From a virus: a stretch of 33,331 bases of DNA. The stretch lies in the IMG/VR virus record IMGVR_UViG_3300029787_000088, positions 1 through 33,331 of that record. One strand, 5' to 3'. The translations under genes and the position numbers were made by a program. The notes below the pieces were generated by a model. It ran no database searches. It was not told the origin of the DNA and saw only the letters and a program-made list of their open reading frames with translations. Positions 1 through 7,524 of this stretch are shown here, piece after piece; position 1 is the first letter of the stretch; each line of letters begins with the position of its first letter.

Positions 1-593
1 TGCTCAATTGCAAATCCTTCAACCACTTGTTTATACTTTTGTTCATATAATTGCAAGAGGTCTTGTGGGCCTTTTAGGAAGCCATAAGCTTCGACTAGGC
101 ATGCATACAATAGTCCGTTGGGAAAATTTAAACTTATGTATGTAGTAGTATTTGTAGCCGATAATCCAGCATCTTTCAAGATATAATTTAACTGAATTGT
201 AAAATTAGCATTTGGCGTAGGAGCAAATACAATGTGGTTTTTGTCCCACCAGCTATAGTATTTTGGAATCCCAGTATCTCCTTTAGGGTTGAACTCAGAC
301 ATAAAGCTAGTATCTCTCCATTGTAAGAAGTCTCTATTATTAGCTTGACCTACTCCATCAGAATCTACAATCTGAGCAGATCTAATTACTAAAGTATTAT
401 CTGGAGTTTGAATAAATCTAGTTCCACTTGCTAAAGCAGCTGTTGCATATCTTCTGTTATTGTCAGAATCTACATCTCTTAAAATTCTAAACTCAGCATC
501 ATCTATAAAATCATTTACAATAGCATCAGTTAAAACTGTACTTGACACTTCTGTATAATCTCTAATCTTTTGAACTAATTCAGCGTACGTCAT
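1..593 (-). CDS. Head-tail adaptor-like protein (partial, C-terminus missing)
   Basis: The gene runs off the left edge; about 197 residues are visible, starting MTYAELVQKIRDYTE. Its start codon shares ATGA with the stop of the next gene to the right, so translation is probably coupled. The visible part is helical at the N-terminus, with a mid-region 'IPKYYSWWDKNHIVFAPTP' followed by beta-rich sequence and 'NFPNGLLYACLVEAYGFLKG'. This layout matches the SU10-type phage adaptor family, ring proteins that sit under the portal. Family assignment is by recognition only; position next to other head-completion genes supports it. Confidence 0.65.
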   Translation of the reverse strand, partial: MTYAELVQKIRDYTEVSSTVLTDAIVNDFIDDAEFRILRDVDSDNNRRYATAALASGTRFIQTPDNTLVIRSAQIVDSDGVGQANNRDFLQWRDTSFMSEFNPKGDTGIPKYYSWWDKNHIVFAPTPNANFTIQLNYILKDAGLSATNTTTYISLNFPNGLLYACLVEAYGFLKGPQDLLQLYEQKYKQVVEGFAIE

Positions 594-961
594 GATATAT
601 TAATTGTTACACTCCCTAATCTTGTTACTGCTTGTCTTCTACCATTAATTACTCCCGGATCATCAGGAACCATACTGCCATTACTAACAGTTTGGAATGC
701 AAAGTCACCAGGTAAAGTTAAACTAGCTACCATATTACCACCACCAATTTGATTTGGTGGAAAATTTTGAGGTCTTGCTTGTTCTAAACCTTGTGGATCA
801 GCTACAAATGGTTTTGGTTCTAATTGTGGTTGTTTGGGTTCATACTCTGAAGTATGTACAAAAGCCCCATTCCATTCAGTCACCATTTGTCTCCAAGGAA
901 ATGCTTGACCACTCCTATCTGAAATCGCTAATGCATATTTTCCTTTTGCAAACTTCGCCAT
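590..961 (-). CDS. Conserved phage structural-module protein, unknown function
   Basis: 123 residues. The N-terminus reads MAKFAKGKYALAISDRSGQ, followed by a Trp/Arg-containing segment, a proline-rich middle (about residues 42-70, 'EPKQPQLEPKPF') and a Gly/Val-rich tail. The start overlaps the stop of the 240-residue gene upstream by one base (TAATG), and its own stop overlaps the adaptor start (ATGA), so it lies inside one translationally coupled unit. Small proteins of this type are common between head-completion genes in marine phages. The proline-rich linker and lack of membrane segments fit a minor virion or neck protein, but no function can be assigned. Confidence 0.75.
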   Translation of the reverse strand: MAKFAKGKYALAISDRSGQAFPWRQMVTEWNGAFVHTSEYEPKQPQLEPKPFVADPQGLEQARPQNFPPNQIGGGNMVASLTLPGDFAFQTVSNGSMVPDDPGVINGRRQAVTRLGSVTINIS

Positions 962-1683
962 TAAATCTCCGGATAATAAGTTTTAGGAGAAATATAAACA
1001 CTTGCTGGTGATCCGTCTTCTTGCAGCGCTCTGTTTAATTCATCCTCATAAATTAATTTACATTCTTGTGTTCTTTGTGGAGCTTTTTTCATTGACAGAT
1101 AATAAGCTAGACCTGCACACATACATGGTACAAATCTATTAACTACATCTGCTTCGTTAGTATAGTCTCCAGCATCTTGAATTCTTTTTAAATAATAAAA
1201 ATGTACAAAATTCCCTGCTTGTGTAGTTCCAGGAGTTAAATACAAAGTCATTGTAACTTTATCTATAAATCTTTGTACCCAATATTGTGAAGGTTGACCT
1301 GTTGCAGTTTTATTTGAAAATGCAGAATATTGAGATCTATTTATTTTTGAAAGAGGAGTGTCAACATTAGCAGTCGTTCTATAACTGGCTTCCAGAATAT
1401 CTGAAGCACCATAAACGGCTGTAGGACTTGACGTTCCATCAGTTGTAGATCTAAAAATTGTATATTCGTTTTGACCTGAAACTAATGTAAAAGTATTTTC
1501 AGCAATTTCCCAAAAGTGCGTACCTCGGTTTTGCCATTCTTGAAACATTATGTTTAAAGAACGTCTTGCTGTTTTTAAGTCATTACCTGAGTAATCAAAG
1601 AAACCTAATCTTTCAAAAGCTTCAGTTATAACATCATCTATCGAGAAAGTTTTCTCGAATGTAGTTGTGCCTGAGAAAGCCAT
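961..1683 (-). CDS. Tail accessory / head-completion protein, P22 gp4-like
   Basis: 240 residues. After a short N-terminal strand comes the helical block 'IDDVITEAFERLGFFDYSG', then 'ARRSLNIMFQEWQNRGTHFW', a beta-rich centre with 'YWVQRFIDKVTMTLYLTP', and a C-terminal helical part with 'LAYYLSMKKAPQRTQECKLIYEDEL'. This order is that of the P22 gp4 family, which joins the portal ring to the tail machine in short-tailed phages. A ribosome site (AGGGAG) precedes the start. It favours a podovirus-type particle. The family call is by recognition, not by search. Confidence 0.7.
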   Translation of the reverse strand: MAFSGTTTFEKTFSIDDVITEAFERLGFFDYSGNDLKTARRSLNIMFQEWQNRGTHFWEIAENTFTLVSGQNEYTIFRSTTDGTSSPTAVYGASDILEASYRTTANVDTPLSKINRSQYSAFSNKTATGQPSQYWVQRFIDKVTMTLYLTPGTTQAGNFVHFYYLKRIQDAGDYTNEADVVNRFVPCMCAGLAYYLSMKKAPQRTQECKLIYEDELNRALQEDGSPASVYISPKTYYPEI

Positions 1684-1692
1684 TTAAACTCC

Positions 1693-2004
1693 CTAATCGT
1701 TATTTCCACCGCTATGAAAGACAGTAGCTGCTATAACATGCTCAGTAGTAAAGTTTGTATAAACATCTGTTTTAAACAAAATTGGTTGTGGAAAATTTAT
1801 AGTAATTCCACCTATTGCTGCAGGTGTTTTACATTTAAATTTTAAAGTTCCACCAGATCCTCCATCTCTTAAATGAAAGTCACCTGATGTAGTACCACTA
1901 TCTAAAAAAACTCCGTAGACTCTAGTTCTTCCAGATTGAATAGTTTTTGTTTCAGTTGTTACATTTGTGCTACTTATGTCTTGCGATGATCCAAATGTTG
2001 CCAT
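1693..2004 (-). CDS. Small beta-rich protein in head module, unknown function
   Basis: 103 residues, starting MATFGSSQDISSTNVTTETK. It is rich in Ser, Thr and Gly with alternating hydrophobics, contains 'FHLRDGGSGGTLKFKC' in the middle and ends in GGNND, all suggesting a compact beta-sandwich. AAGGAG lies 8 bases before the ATG. Its place between a decoration-like protein and gp4-like protein suggests a virion surface or neck role; this is inference only. Confidence 0.7.
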   Translation of the reverse strand: MATFGSSQDISSTNVTTETKTIQSGRTRVYGVFLDSGTTSGDFHLRDGGSGGTLKFKCKTPAAIGGITINFPQPILFKTDVYTNFTTEHVIAATVFHSGGNND

Positions 2005-2026
2005 TATATTTTCTCCTTAAAATTTT

Positions 2027-2048
2027 ATGCGGGCCCGAAGGCCCACAT
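2027..2048 (-). other. Intercistronic GC stem-loop
   Basis: GGGCC-CGAA-GGCCC (2031-2044) forms a 5-bp stem with a tetraloop, extended by ATG/CAT pairing after a C-A mismatch. On the minus strand it lies after the 2060-2590 gene stop and just before the ribosome site of the next gene. There is no U-run after it, so it is a weak terminator at best. It could protect the upstream transcript's 3' end. Confidence 0.5.
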
Positions 2049-2059
2049 CTAATTATTTA

Positions 2060-2590
2060 TTAGTTACCAAAAGGTGTAGCGATTGTGCCCGCACCGATTA
2101 GTACACCTTCAACCATATAAGTGTTAGCTGCTGTTGCAGTAAACTTAATTCTAGATCCGATTAAACCACCTGTAGTAGCAGTTCCAGCTTCTCCGTTTAA
2201 GTTTACAACGTCGTTTGCTGCTGCAGGTACGAAAGATTTTTTCGCGCCGTCATCAACACCGATCATTACTGAACCTACAAACTTATCAGTTCCATCAGTT
2301 GAAATAGTTCCAGTGAATTCATCAATGAAAAGAATTTCAAAAGTTGTACCAATTGTGCTTGGGTTGTTTGGATCTCTTCCTGGTCCCGCAGATGCTGAAT
2401 CAGTTCCACCAACGATTGACGGTAAAGTAATCGCAGTAGGTGTTCCAGTTGGGTCCATAGTAACAATTCTGCCTGCGTGGTCTTTAACTGTTAAATCAGT
2501 AGCTAAAGTCAACGCAACAGTTGATCCTGGTCCTATTGATTGGAATCCAGCACGTGATCGTACCGGTCCATCAAATGTAGTATTTGCCAT
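2060..2590 (-). CDS. Probable capsid decoration / virion structural protein
   Basis: 176 residues, Gly/Thr/Ala-rich and beta-predicted, starting MANTTFDGPVRSRAGFQSIG. The middle has 'VKDHAGRIVTMDPTGTPTAI' and 'TTFEILFIDEFTGTISTDGT'. A strong AGGAGG site precedes the start. It has its own candidate promoter and a stem-loop leader (2611-2703), as expected for an abundant virion protein, and lies one short pair of genes downstream of the major capsid gene. Similar Gly/Thr-rich proteins in marine phages are virion components. The exact role (decoration, head fibre) is inferred. Confidence 0.7.
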   Translation of the reverse strand: MANTTFDGPVRSRAGFQSIGPGSTVALTLATDLTVKDHAGRIVTMDPTGTPTAITLPSIVGGTDSASAGPGRDPNNPSTIGTTFEILFIDEFTGTISTDGTDKFVGSVMIGVDDGAKKSFVPAAANDVVNLNGEAGTATTGGLIGSRIKFTATAANTYMVEGVLIGAGTIATPFGN

Positions 2591-2610
2591 AGTATTATCC
2601 TCCTAATTAC

Positions 2611-2703
2611 GTTCATGCAGTCTTTAGGCCGTCGACTATACTCGTCTACATGAACTTATTTGTATAGTGATTAATTTATATACTAGATTTTAGTAGAGTG
2701 CAA
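2611..2703 (-). promoter_or_regulatory. Candidate promoter plus 5' leader hairpin for the 2060-2590 gene
   Basis: On the minus strand, TTGCAC (2698-2703) is followed after 17 bases by TATAAA (2675-2680). The spacer contains the dyad TACTA-GATTT-TAGTA. The leader then has a 7-bp inverted repeat, CATGAAC (2649-2655) with GTTCATG (2611-2617), ending just before the AGGAGG ribosome site. The -35 match is poor (3 of 6). The arrangement promoter, hairpin, ribosome site suggests a separate, stabilised transcript. Confidence 0.4.
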
Positions 2704-2751
2704 GAGAGCCTATAATGTGGAGTGGATTTTTTCCAACGATGTAGCTTTTTA

Positions 2752-2979
2752 TTAAGTAGCTACTGAAACTTGGGGTGCAGCTTCATCAATCTTATTAGCT
2801 AGATGCTCTCTTTTAGCTTCTGCTAATTTTATATGGCTAATTACGTCTCTGACTTTTCTGTCAATCTTAACCATATTGAGAGTATATCTACCCTCTTTAA
2901 GATGCTCCTGCTCCCATTCTAGATCCAGACCCTTCTTTTTTGTGTAAAGGTCGTTCAGATGTGTTTGCATTTGCTCCAT
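2752..2979 (-). CDS. Small helical protein, unknown function
   Basis: 75 residues from MEQMQTHLNDLYTKKK. This start is preferred because AGGAGG lies six bases before it; an upstream in-frame ATG would contain the ribosome site inside the coding sequence. The protein is charged and wholly helical, ending APQVSVAT, and may form a coiled coil. It overlaps the tail of the 90-residue gene upstream by 83 bases in another frame. Role unknown; it lies just downstream of the major capsid gene. Confidence 0.6.
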   Translation of the reverse strand: MEQMQTHLNDLYTKKKGLDLEWEQEHLKEGRYTLNMVKIDRKVRDVISHIKLAEAKREHLANKIDEAAPQVSVAT

Positions 2980-3169
2980 CCATAACCTCCTCATAGGTTA
3001 TTCTATTAACTCGGTCATCATAAGAATTTCCGAGGTATTCCCAAACTATAACTTTTTCTCCCAGTTTGTCAAGTATAGCTTGTTCTAGTGAGGCTGGGCT
3101 ATCCTCTGATATAACAGTGAATTTACTATGATAATCATAGGCCCAGATAGTAACTAGAAATTGTTTCAT
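2897..3169 (-). CDS. Small protein downstream of capsid gene, unknown function
   Basis: 90 residues. Residues 1-50 look like a small alpha/beta fold (MKQFLVTIWAYDYHSKFTV, then a helix with 'SLEQAILDKLGEKVIVWEYL'). The last 30 residues are low complexity (Asn, Ser, Gly, Arg) and lie over the start and ribosome site of the next gene. The ribosome site is weak. Function unknown. Confidence 0.6.
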   Translation of the reverse strand: MKQFLVTIWAYDYHSKFTVISEDSPASLEQAILDKLGEKVIVWEYLGNSYDDRVNRITYEEVMDGANANTSERPLHKKEGSGSRMGAGAS

Positions 3170-3190
3170 TTTTGCTTTCTATTATTGAAA

Positions 3191-3215
3191 TGAGGCGGAA
3201 CTATGTCCCGCCTCA
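3191..3215 (-). other. Stem-loop just after the major capsid gene
   Basis: TGAGGCGG (3191-3198) pairs with CCGCCTCA (3208-3215), 8 bp with a 9-base loop, starting 13 bases past the capsid stop. No clear U-run follows on the minus strand, so a terminator is only possible. It may be a 3' stabiliser or partial terminator that raises capsid protein relative to downstream genes. Confidence 0.55.
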
Positions 3216-3227
3216 AATTTTCTACGA

Positions 3228-4136
3228 TTACGCTCCAGATACTCCGAAGATACCTCTGTAGTCAGAGACACCAAATCTGTATCTCTCTCTAGCTTTGTAT
3301 CTTACGTTACCAGTATCGAAATCACCTTCCATTGCTGTTCTGATAGGCGATCTTTCAAAGTACTTCATACCGTTTGGTACGTCAGTCATTAAGAAAAATG
3401 CATCAGTGTCAGTTAAGAAATTGTTCACTCTGTAACCTTGAGGAACCATTCCCATAGAAACGATTGCGTTGATATCGTTGTCAGCTGTTGAAGTTCTACC
3501 TTGAGACTTCATCAATCTCTCTGCAGTAAATTGTAGCTCAGAAGGAACGATCATTTTCACTCCTCTTGCTGCAATTTTTAAACCTCTTTCGTCAGTCATT
3601 TTAGCGATCTGAACTAATGAATCTTCTAGTGAAGTTTCATTAAGGTCTGCTTGAGTTGATAAAGTGTTAGACACTGTTCCAGCGATCGTTGGGTGGTTTG
3701 TAACGAATAAGTTACTACCATCTCCAGAAGTAAAAGTACCTCCAGAGAAACCATTGATCAATGGATCAACTGCTTTAACTTGTTTTGTGTTCGCCATAGA
3801 TCTAGCTAATGCTTTTGTATATCTAGAAGCAAGTCTGTCATACAAGTTATCCTCGATCGCTTCTTCAGTGATCGCGAACGCAAGTGCAATAGTTTCCATA
3901 GTGTATCTAGCTGTGTAAGTCTCTTGAGCTGTGTCAAAAGTCACTGCAGATCCTTCTGGTTTAGCTGCTGCATTTGCAAAACCTGATAACATAACTTCCT
4001 CTTCAAACGCTCTGTCTGAAGTTTCTGTTACATATATTTCAGCATGCTGATTCTCATAACGTTTATATTCCAGTCCGAATAGTGCATTCAGGCCTGGTTC
4101 TAGTTCCTTAACTAGTTGTCCTCGTGATATAGCCAT
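3228..4136 (-). CDS. Major capsid protein (Mu gpT / HK97-fold type)
   Basis: 302 residues. It opens MAISRGQLVKELEPGLNALF, then has the typical 'YENQHAEIYVTETSDRAFEE' segment, a helix 'ITEEAIEDNLYDRLASRYTK' resembling the HK97 backbone helix, 'NLFVTNHPTIAGTVSNTL', 'MIVPSELQFTAERLM', and a C-terminal 'YKARERYRFGVSDYRGIFG'. Length and motif order match Mu gpT-like major head subunits. AGGAGAT precedes the start. It follows scaffold and a decoration-like gene, the usual order. The protein would form the icosahedral shell; no maturation protease was seen in the window. Confidence 0.9.
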   Translation of the reverse strand: MAISRGQLVKELEPGLNALFGLEYKRYENQHAEIYVTETSDRAFEEEVMLSGFANAAAKPEGSAVTFDTAQETYTARYTMETIALAFAITEEAIEDNLYDRLASRYTKALARSMANTKQVKAVDPLINGFSGGTFTSGDGSNLFVTNHPTIAGTVSNTLSTQADLNETSLEDSLVQIAKMTDERGLKIAARGVKMIVPSELQFTAERLMKSQGRTSTADNDINAIVSMGMVPQGYRVNNFLTDTDAFFLMTDVPNGMKYFERSPIRTAMEGDFDTGNVRYKARERYRFGVSDYRGIFGVSGA

Positions 4137-4158
4137 TATTTATCTCCTATTCTCGCTA

Positions 4159-4731
4159 TTATATTCCCGCTACCGCGGCTTTGTAGAAGTGCTCGTTAAT
4201 TGTAACTACGAAGTTAACGTTTGAAGTTGTTAAATCGTTGTTATCAATGTTAGTCGATACTCCCATTACTTTTAGCTGACCTGAAGTTGTACTTACAGTT
4301 GAGTCATCTAGCTCTACTTTTGAAACGTAGTTAGCTGAATCACCTGCTGCATACAAGATGTCGTAATTCATGAACACATCAGTTTGCGCTGAGGCAAGTG
4401 TGTTGTCCGATTGAATTTCGAATCTTTCATACGGGTCATCTGCTACGAAAGCAACAATATCTGTAGCTGTGTTAGAAGCTTTCAGATTGTTTGCAAACGT
4501 AGGCTTACTTGTGTTTGCGTCGGTAAAAAATATTCCGTTCAAAGAACCGATCAGTGTTTCACCAGCTGCCGCAACTCTTATAGTTCCTTGAGACGCTGCT
4601 CTCACAGGGTCTTGGAAATATATAGCTGCTGAACTAGCAGATACACTGTACTCGGATAAACCTTGATTGGCATCATTTTGTCCGACTTTTCCGATCGGTC
4701 TTAGACCGAACGCTGCGTCTTTATTTGCCAT
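4159..4731 (-). CDS. Capsid decoration-like structural protein
   Basis: 190 residues, starting MANKDAAFGLRPIGKVGQND. The 'DAAFGLRP(I/V)G' opening is typical of conserved virion proteins encoded immediately upstream of the capsid gene in marine phages. The rest is Ala/Thr/Ser-rich and beta-predicted, with 'VAFVADDPYERFEIQSD' near the centre. A strong AAGGAGG site precedes the start. Placement directly before the major capsid gene supports a head-surface role; this is inferred, not shown. Confidence 0.7.
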   Translation of the reverse strand: MANKDAAFGLRPIGKVGQNDANQGLSEYSVSASSAAIYFQDPVRAASQGTIRVAAAGETLIGSLNGIFFTDANTSKPTFANNLKASNTATDIVAFVADDPYERFEIQSDNTLASAQTDVFMNYDILYAAGDSANYVSKVELDDSTVSTTSGQLKVMGVSTNIDNNDLTTSNVNFVVTINEHFYKAAVAGI

Positions 4732-4773
4732 GTTATGTCCTCCTTATGAACATTTTAGTTTATCCTCTAGTGG

Positions 4774-4787
4774 TTAAGAATTCTTAA
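4774..4787. other. Perfect 14-bp palindrome after the 4788-5255 gene stop
   Basis: TTAAGAATTCTTAA is exactly self-complementary and directly abuts the stop codon on the minus strand. It may be a small RNA hairpin or a protein-binding dyad; it is too AT-rich and short for a clear terminator. Confidence 0.35.
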
Positions 4788-5255
4788 TTAGGATTTCTTT
4801 GAGCCACCAAAAGTCACACGCGATTGCCTATCGATATCGATTGGCATGCTTGGGTGCTGTTCCTTCATAAGATCGTTATCCATTGCCTCAACTTTATCAC
4901 TATGCTGTTTTGCATAATATTCTGTTCGTTGCTGCGCAATCTCTTCCGGTACCCTAGCCAGCACTAGGCCGCCTACACCGATCACTCCCTTGTATTTGCC
5001 ATCTTCCACAATTGGATAATCAGAATCAGGATATTCATCGGATCTAACTAATTCATAACCAGATCGTAATCTGCCTTGAATATTTTTAGAGTCGTTGAAT
5101 CCTAAAGATTCTGCTCTTAGCCATCTGTGTCTAAAACCTGTTGGCGCAGGGGGTGCATCTAATGATGACGGGGGAGTCCAAACTTTTTTCTTTTCAGAAA
5201 CTTTTTCTCTAGTTTGACTCGCACGGGATGCTCTTTTATTATTTTCTTCGCTCAT
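4788..5255 (-). CDS. Conserved head-module protein, unknown function
   Basis: 155 residues. Residues 1-30 are basic and disordered (MSEENNKRASRASQTREK). The central domain has 'GFRHRWLRAESLGFNDSKNI', 'LRSGYELVRSDEYPDSDYP' and 'GGLVLARVPEEIAQQRTEYY', and the C-terminus is charged. This domain is frequent in marine phages, always near scaffold and capsid genes, but its role is not known to me. AAGGAGG precedes the start by ten bases. It lies 4 bases after the scaffold stop, so they are cotranslated. Confidence 0.7.
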   Translation of the reverse strand: MSEENNKRASRASQTREKVSEKKKVWTPPSSLDAPPAPTGFRHRWLRAESLGFNDSKNIQGRLRSGYELVRSDEYPDSDYPIVEDGKYKGVIGVGGLVLARVPEEIAQQRTEYYAKQHSDKVEAMDNDLMKEQHPSMPIDIDRQSRVTFGGSKKS

Positions 5256-5259
5256 ATGC

Positions 5260-6252
5260 TTACGCCTCCTTCGTGATTTTTAATTGTTTCGCATATTCTT
5301 CAAGTGGCACACCTAATTTTTTAGCGATTGCTACCTGTGATGATGTGAGTCTCACAGTTTGGCGACCAGATTTTGTACTTCGCTTCGCTGAAGCTACTGT
5401 CTGTACTGGCTTGGTCGTTTGTTTTTCAGCCGTATCGCTATTATTACCAAATTTATGCGGGAATTCAAGTCTTATTCTCTTGTCTATTTCAGCATAATAT
5501 TCGTCACTTGATGGATCATAACCCTCATCAGTAATTTTCTGATGTAGATCAAAAGCTGTGTAAGTCATAGCTGTATCCTTACCAAACCATGTGTTTTTCT
5601 CACTCCATGCTTCAGCTTTAGGATCAGGTGTACCTGCAGCGGCTGTTTGTCTAGGTAAATTAACCTGAGGTTTTTTATCCGATTGTTGTTTTTCAAACTC
5701 AGCCTGGGCAACTTTTGTTTCCTCAAGCTTTGCTTTTTTATATCCAAATTCAGATATAGACGCTAAAGCTTCTGATTCAGCTTTAAGATCATTTGCTTCT
5801 CTTGCTGCTGCTAGTTTAGCTTGTGCTGCGGCTACTCCTGAATTAATACTCTCTTCTGTTACAGCTACAAAGTCAGGTTGTAATTTAGAAAGTTTGCTTT
5901 CAGCGTCTCTTTGTTTTTTTAAGACGGTTTGAGCATAAGTCACAGCTTCGTCTTTTTGACGTTCTGCTTCTCTCCATTTTTTAGTTAACTTTGCAATTCT
6001 TCTCTGTACACTGTCAGAGTAGTCTTTCAATTCTGTATCGTCTTTCTGATCTAACTTAGTCTCTCTTTCATTTTCGTGAGTCTTATCTTCATCGACTCTT
6101 TCGTCTACAACAGGTCTTACTGTTGGTTCTTCTTTAACAGTTTCTTTTTCGACAATCTCGTTTTCATCCTTTGCTTCTGGAATGTCTACATCCATAGCAG
6201 GACCTGTAGTATCGAGGTCAACTGTTTTTTTCACTTCGTCAGTGTCTGGCAT
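5260..6252 (-). CDS. Prohead scaffolding protein
   Basis: 330 residues, strongly charged. Residues 1-75 are acidic and disordered (Asp/Glu/Val/Lys rich). Residues 80-195 are predicted long coiled coil ('RRIAKLTKKWREAERQKDEA', 'AKLAAAREANDLKAESEALA'). A linker with Pro/Gln follows, then a basic C-terminus with 'SGRQTVRLTSSQVAIAKKLG' ending in a helix. Acidic start, coiled-coil centre and basic capsid-binding tail, together with a place just upstream of capsid genes, are the signature of internal scaffolding proteins. It guides shell assembly and leaves before DNA packaging. AAGGAG precedes the start. Confidence 0.82.
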   Translation of the reverse strand: MPDTDEVKKTVDLDTTGPAMDVDIPEAKDENEIVEKETVKEEPTVRPVVDERVDEDKTHENERETKLDQKDDTELKDYSDSVQRRIAKLTKKWREAERQKDEAVTYAQTVLKKQRDAESKLSKLQPDFVAVTEESINSGVAAAQAKLAAAREANDLKAESEALASISEFGYKKAKLEETKVAQAEFEKQQSDKKPQVNLPRQTAAAGTPDPKAEAWSEKNTWFGKDTAMTYTAFDLHQKITDEGYDPSSDEYYAEIDKRIRLEFPHKFGNNSDTAEKQTTKPVQTVASAKRSTKSGRQTVRLTSSQVAIAKKLGVPLEEYAKQLKITKEA

Positions 6253-6271
6253 AGTTTTCTCCTTCTATGTT

Positions 6272-6733
6272 TTAGTATTGATGAAGTATGTCTTCGGGTT
6301 TTTCGATGGTTGCTAAAACTTCATCGTCATTTAGCAATCTAACTTCCCCGCCATCGATTTGTATTCGGCTACCTGCATATCTTGCAAAGATAACCCAATC
6401 TCCTTTTTTACACCAAGGTCCTTCAGGAAATTTTTCCTTATCATAACAATGTGGACCTTGAGCAAGAACAAGACCACAAGTAGAAGCTACTTGTTGTCTC
6501 TCTAAAGTTTCTTGTCCTAAAAATAAACCGCCTTTTGTTTTTTCAGGCATTTTAAATGGAAGGACTAACATCCTCCATCCAGTTGGTTGTGGTAATTTTT
6601 CTGTTTCTTTTTTCTTTAAACGTTCATAGCCATCTACTTCTTTTTGATGTGCTTCTTCGTTTTGTTTCTCGTACTTATCTAACAACGCAGACTTAGTCTT
6701 TGGTGTTGAGTTTGATGACTGTTCCTTTTGCAT
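6272..6733 (-). CDS. GroES-like co-chaperonin (Cpn10)
   Basis: 153 residues. Residues 1-48 are a charged helical extension. The Cpn10 domain follows: 'PTGWRMLVLPFKMPEKTKGG' corresponds to the first strand and entry to the mobile loop, 'GGLFL' matches the hydrophobic tripeptide that docks on GroEL, 'VASTCGLVLAQGPHCYD' the central strand, and 'KKGDWVIFARYAGSRIQIDG' plus 'EVRLLNDDEVLATIEKPEDI' the closing strands. T4 gp31 is the precedent: a phage co-chaperonin that adapts host GroEL for capsid protein folding. Its place beside scaffold and capsid genes fits. The gene starts inside the end of the upstream ORF behind AAGGAG. No GroEL is seen here. Confidence 0.8.
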   Translation of the reverse strand: MQKEQSSNSTPKTKSALLDKYEKQNEEAHQKEVDGYERLKKKETEKLPQPTGWRMLVLPFKMPEKTKGGLFLGQETLERQQVASTCGLVLAQGPHCYDKEKFPEGPWCKKGDWVIFARYAGSRIQIDGGEVRLLNDDEVLATIEKPEDILHQY

Positions 6734-6923
6734 CTTGTTGCTCCTTCTTGTTTAGCAGGTTAGAGATATCCTGTGATATTTTTAAATAGGCATGTGCCTG
6801 TCCCATCATATATTTGTATTTCTCCATATTGTCAATAGTGCCGGCAATCATAGCATCGCCGATCTGTTGATAGGATTCTTTAAGATCTTTTTGTAATCTT
6901 GTTATTATTGTTAGATCATCCAT
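6693..6923 (-). CDS. Small helical protein, unknown function
   Basis: 76 residues, MDDLTIITRLQKDLKESYQQ, two or three helices with a lysine-rich end. It overlaps the co-chaperonin start by 41 bases and holds that gene's ribosome site. Helical proteins of this size with 'Y(K/Q)YMMGQ' motifs recur in marine phage head modules. No function is known. Confidence 0.6.
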   Translation of the reverse strand: MDDLTIITRLQKDLKESYQQIGDAMIAGTIDNMEKYKYMMGQAHAYLKISQDISNLLNKKEQQDAKGTVIKLNTKD

Positions 6924-7235
6924 TTAACATTTCCATCTTCTCCGTGCCTGTCTTAGTCTTGAATTAGGATTAGCCGCAGCTTTAGGAAATTGTTTCATTT
7001 GACCTGCGCTTCTTGCGCAATACGATTTTCGCCTTTTAGCGGCAGCGGACCCTTTTTTAACTTTACCGGTCACAGCTGTTTTTAGTTTTGAGCCAGGGTT
7101 TTTTCTTCGGTATGCAGCAACACCAGCTCGTGTCATTCCTGCACCTTTTTCCGTAGGACGGAAATTTTTTTTATTTCTTTTAGGCATAGTGCCTTTGTTA
7201 TATAATTCTCTTGGCATTTGTGATCTAGATATCAT
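6924..7235 (-). CDS. Small basic Cys-containing protein (DUF6321-like)
   Basis: 103 residues, very rich in Lys and Arg. The motif run 'NFRPTEKGAGMTRAGVAAYR', 'NPGSKLKTAVTGKVKKGSAA', 'KRRKSYCARSAGQMKQF' and the end 'RLRQARRRWKC' matches a family I know from cyanophages and other marine phages (DUF6321 as I recall). GAGG lies four to five bases before the first ATG, within the end of the previous gene. The high positive charge suggests DNA or RNA binding, perhaps as a packaged nucleoid-like protein. It is first-degree neighbour to a second basic protein with related motifs. Confidence 0.75.
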   Translation of the reverse strand: MISRSQMPRELYNKGTMPKRNKKNFRPTEKGAGMTRAGVAAYRRKNPGSKLKTAVTGKVKKGSAAAKRRKSYCARSAGQMKQFPKAAANPNSRLRQARRRWKC

Positions 7236-7524
7236 ACATCCTCGTCATATCAATTATTCCACCATTCATTGCTTTCTTTCTTTTTGCAAAAGTTGCAACG
7301 TTAGTTGGTTTGCCTCCCGGATTCCCCGCAGCTCTCTTTCGTTTGACAGCACTCGCCTTTTGCGACTTTGTCATCCGTGTGGCTTTCGCAAGTGGAACGC
7401 ATTTTGGATATTTTCTCTTTGAGCCCTTTGACCTCCCGCAGGGTTGAAATCGCCCATTCTTTTTCGGAGCTCCAATGTCTACCCATTTTTCTTTTACCCA
7501 TTCTCTTAAACCTTTATCCGCCAT
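7225..7524 (-). CDS. Small basic Cys-containing protein (DUF5872-like)
   Basis: 99 residues. 'KWVDIGAPKKNGRFQPCGRS' and 'KRKYPKCVPLAKATRMTKSQ' followed by 'KRKRAAGNPGGKPTNVATF' match a small basic domain common in marine phages (DUF5872 as I recall), with two conserved Cys. The last residues 'GGIIDMTRMYDI' form a hydrophobic tail like that of the next protein ('GGLIVTGVEDMTKMIYGG'), hinting at shared ancestry or a shared targeting tail. It overlaps both neighbours by 11 bases. Confidence 0.75.
   Translation of the reverse strand: MADKGLREWVKEKWVDIGAPKKNGRFQPCGRSKGSKRKYPKCVPLAKATRMTKSQKASAVKRKRAAGNPGGKPTNVATFAKRKKAMNGGIIDMTRMYDI

Noticed and set aside
2121-2606. 161-residue plus-strand frame
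   Set aside because: Complete shadow of the decoration-like gene, whose strand, ribosome site and operon fit.
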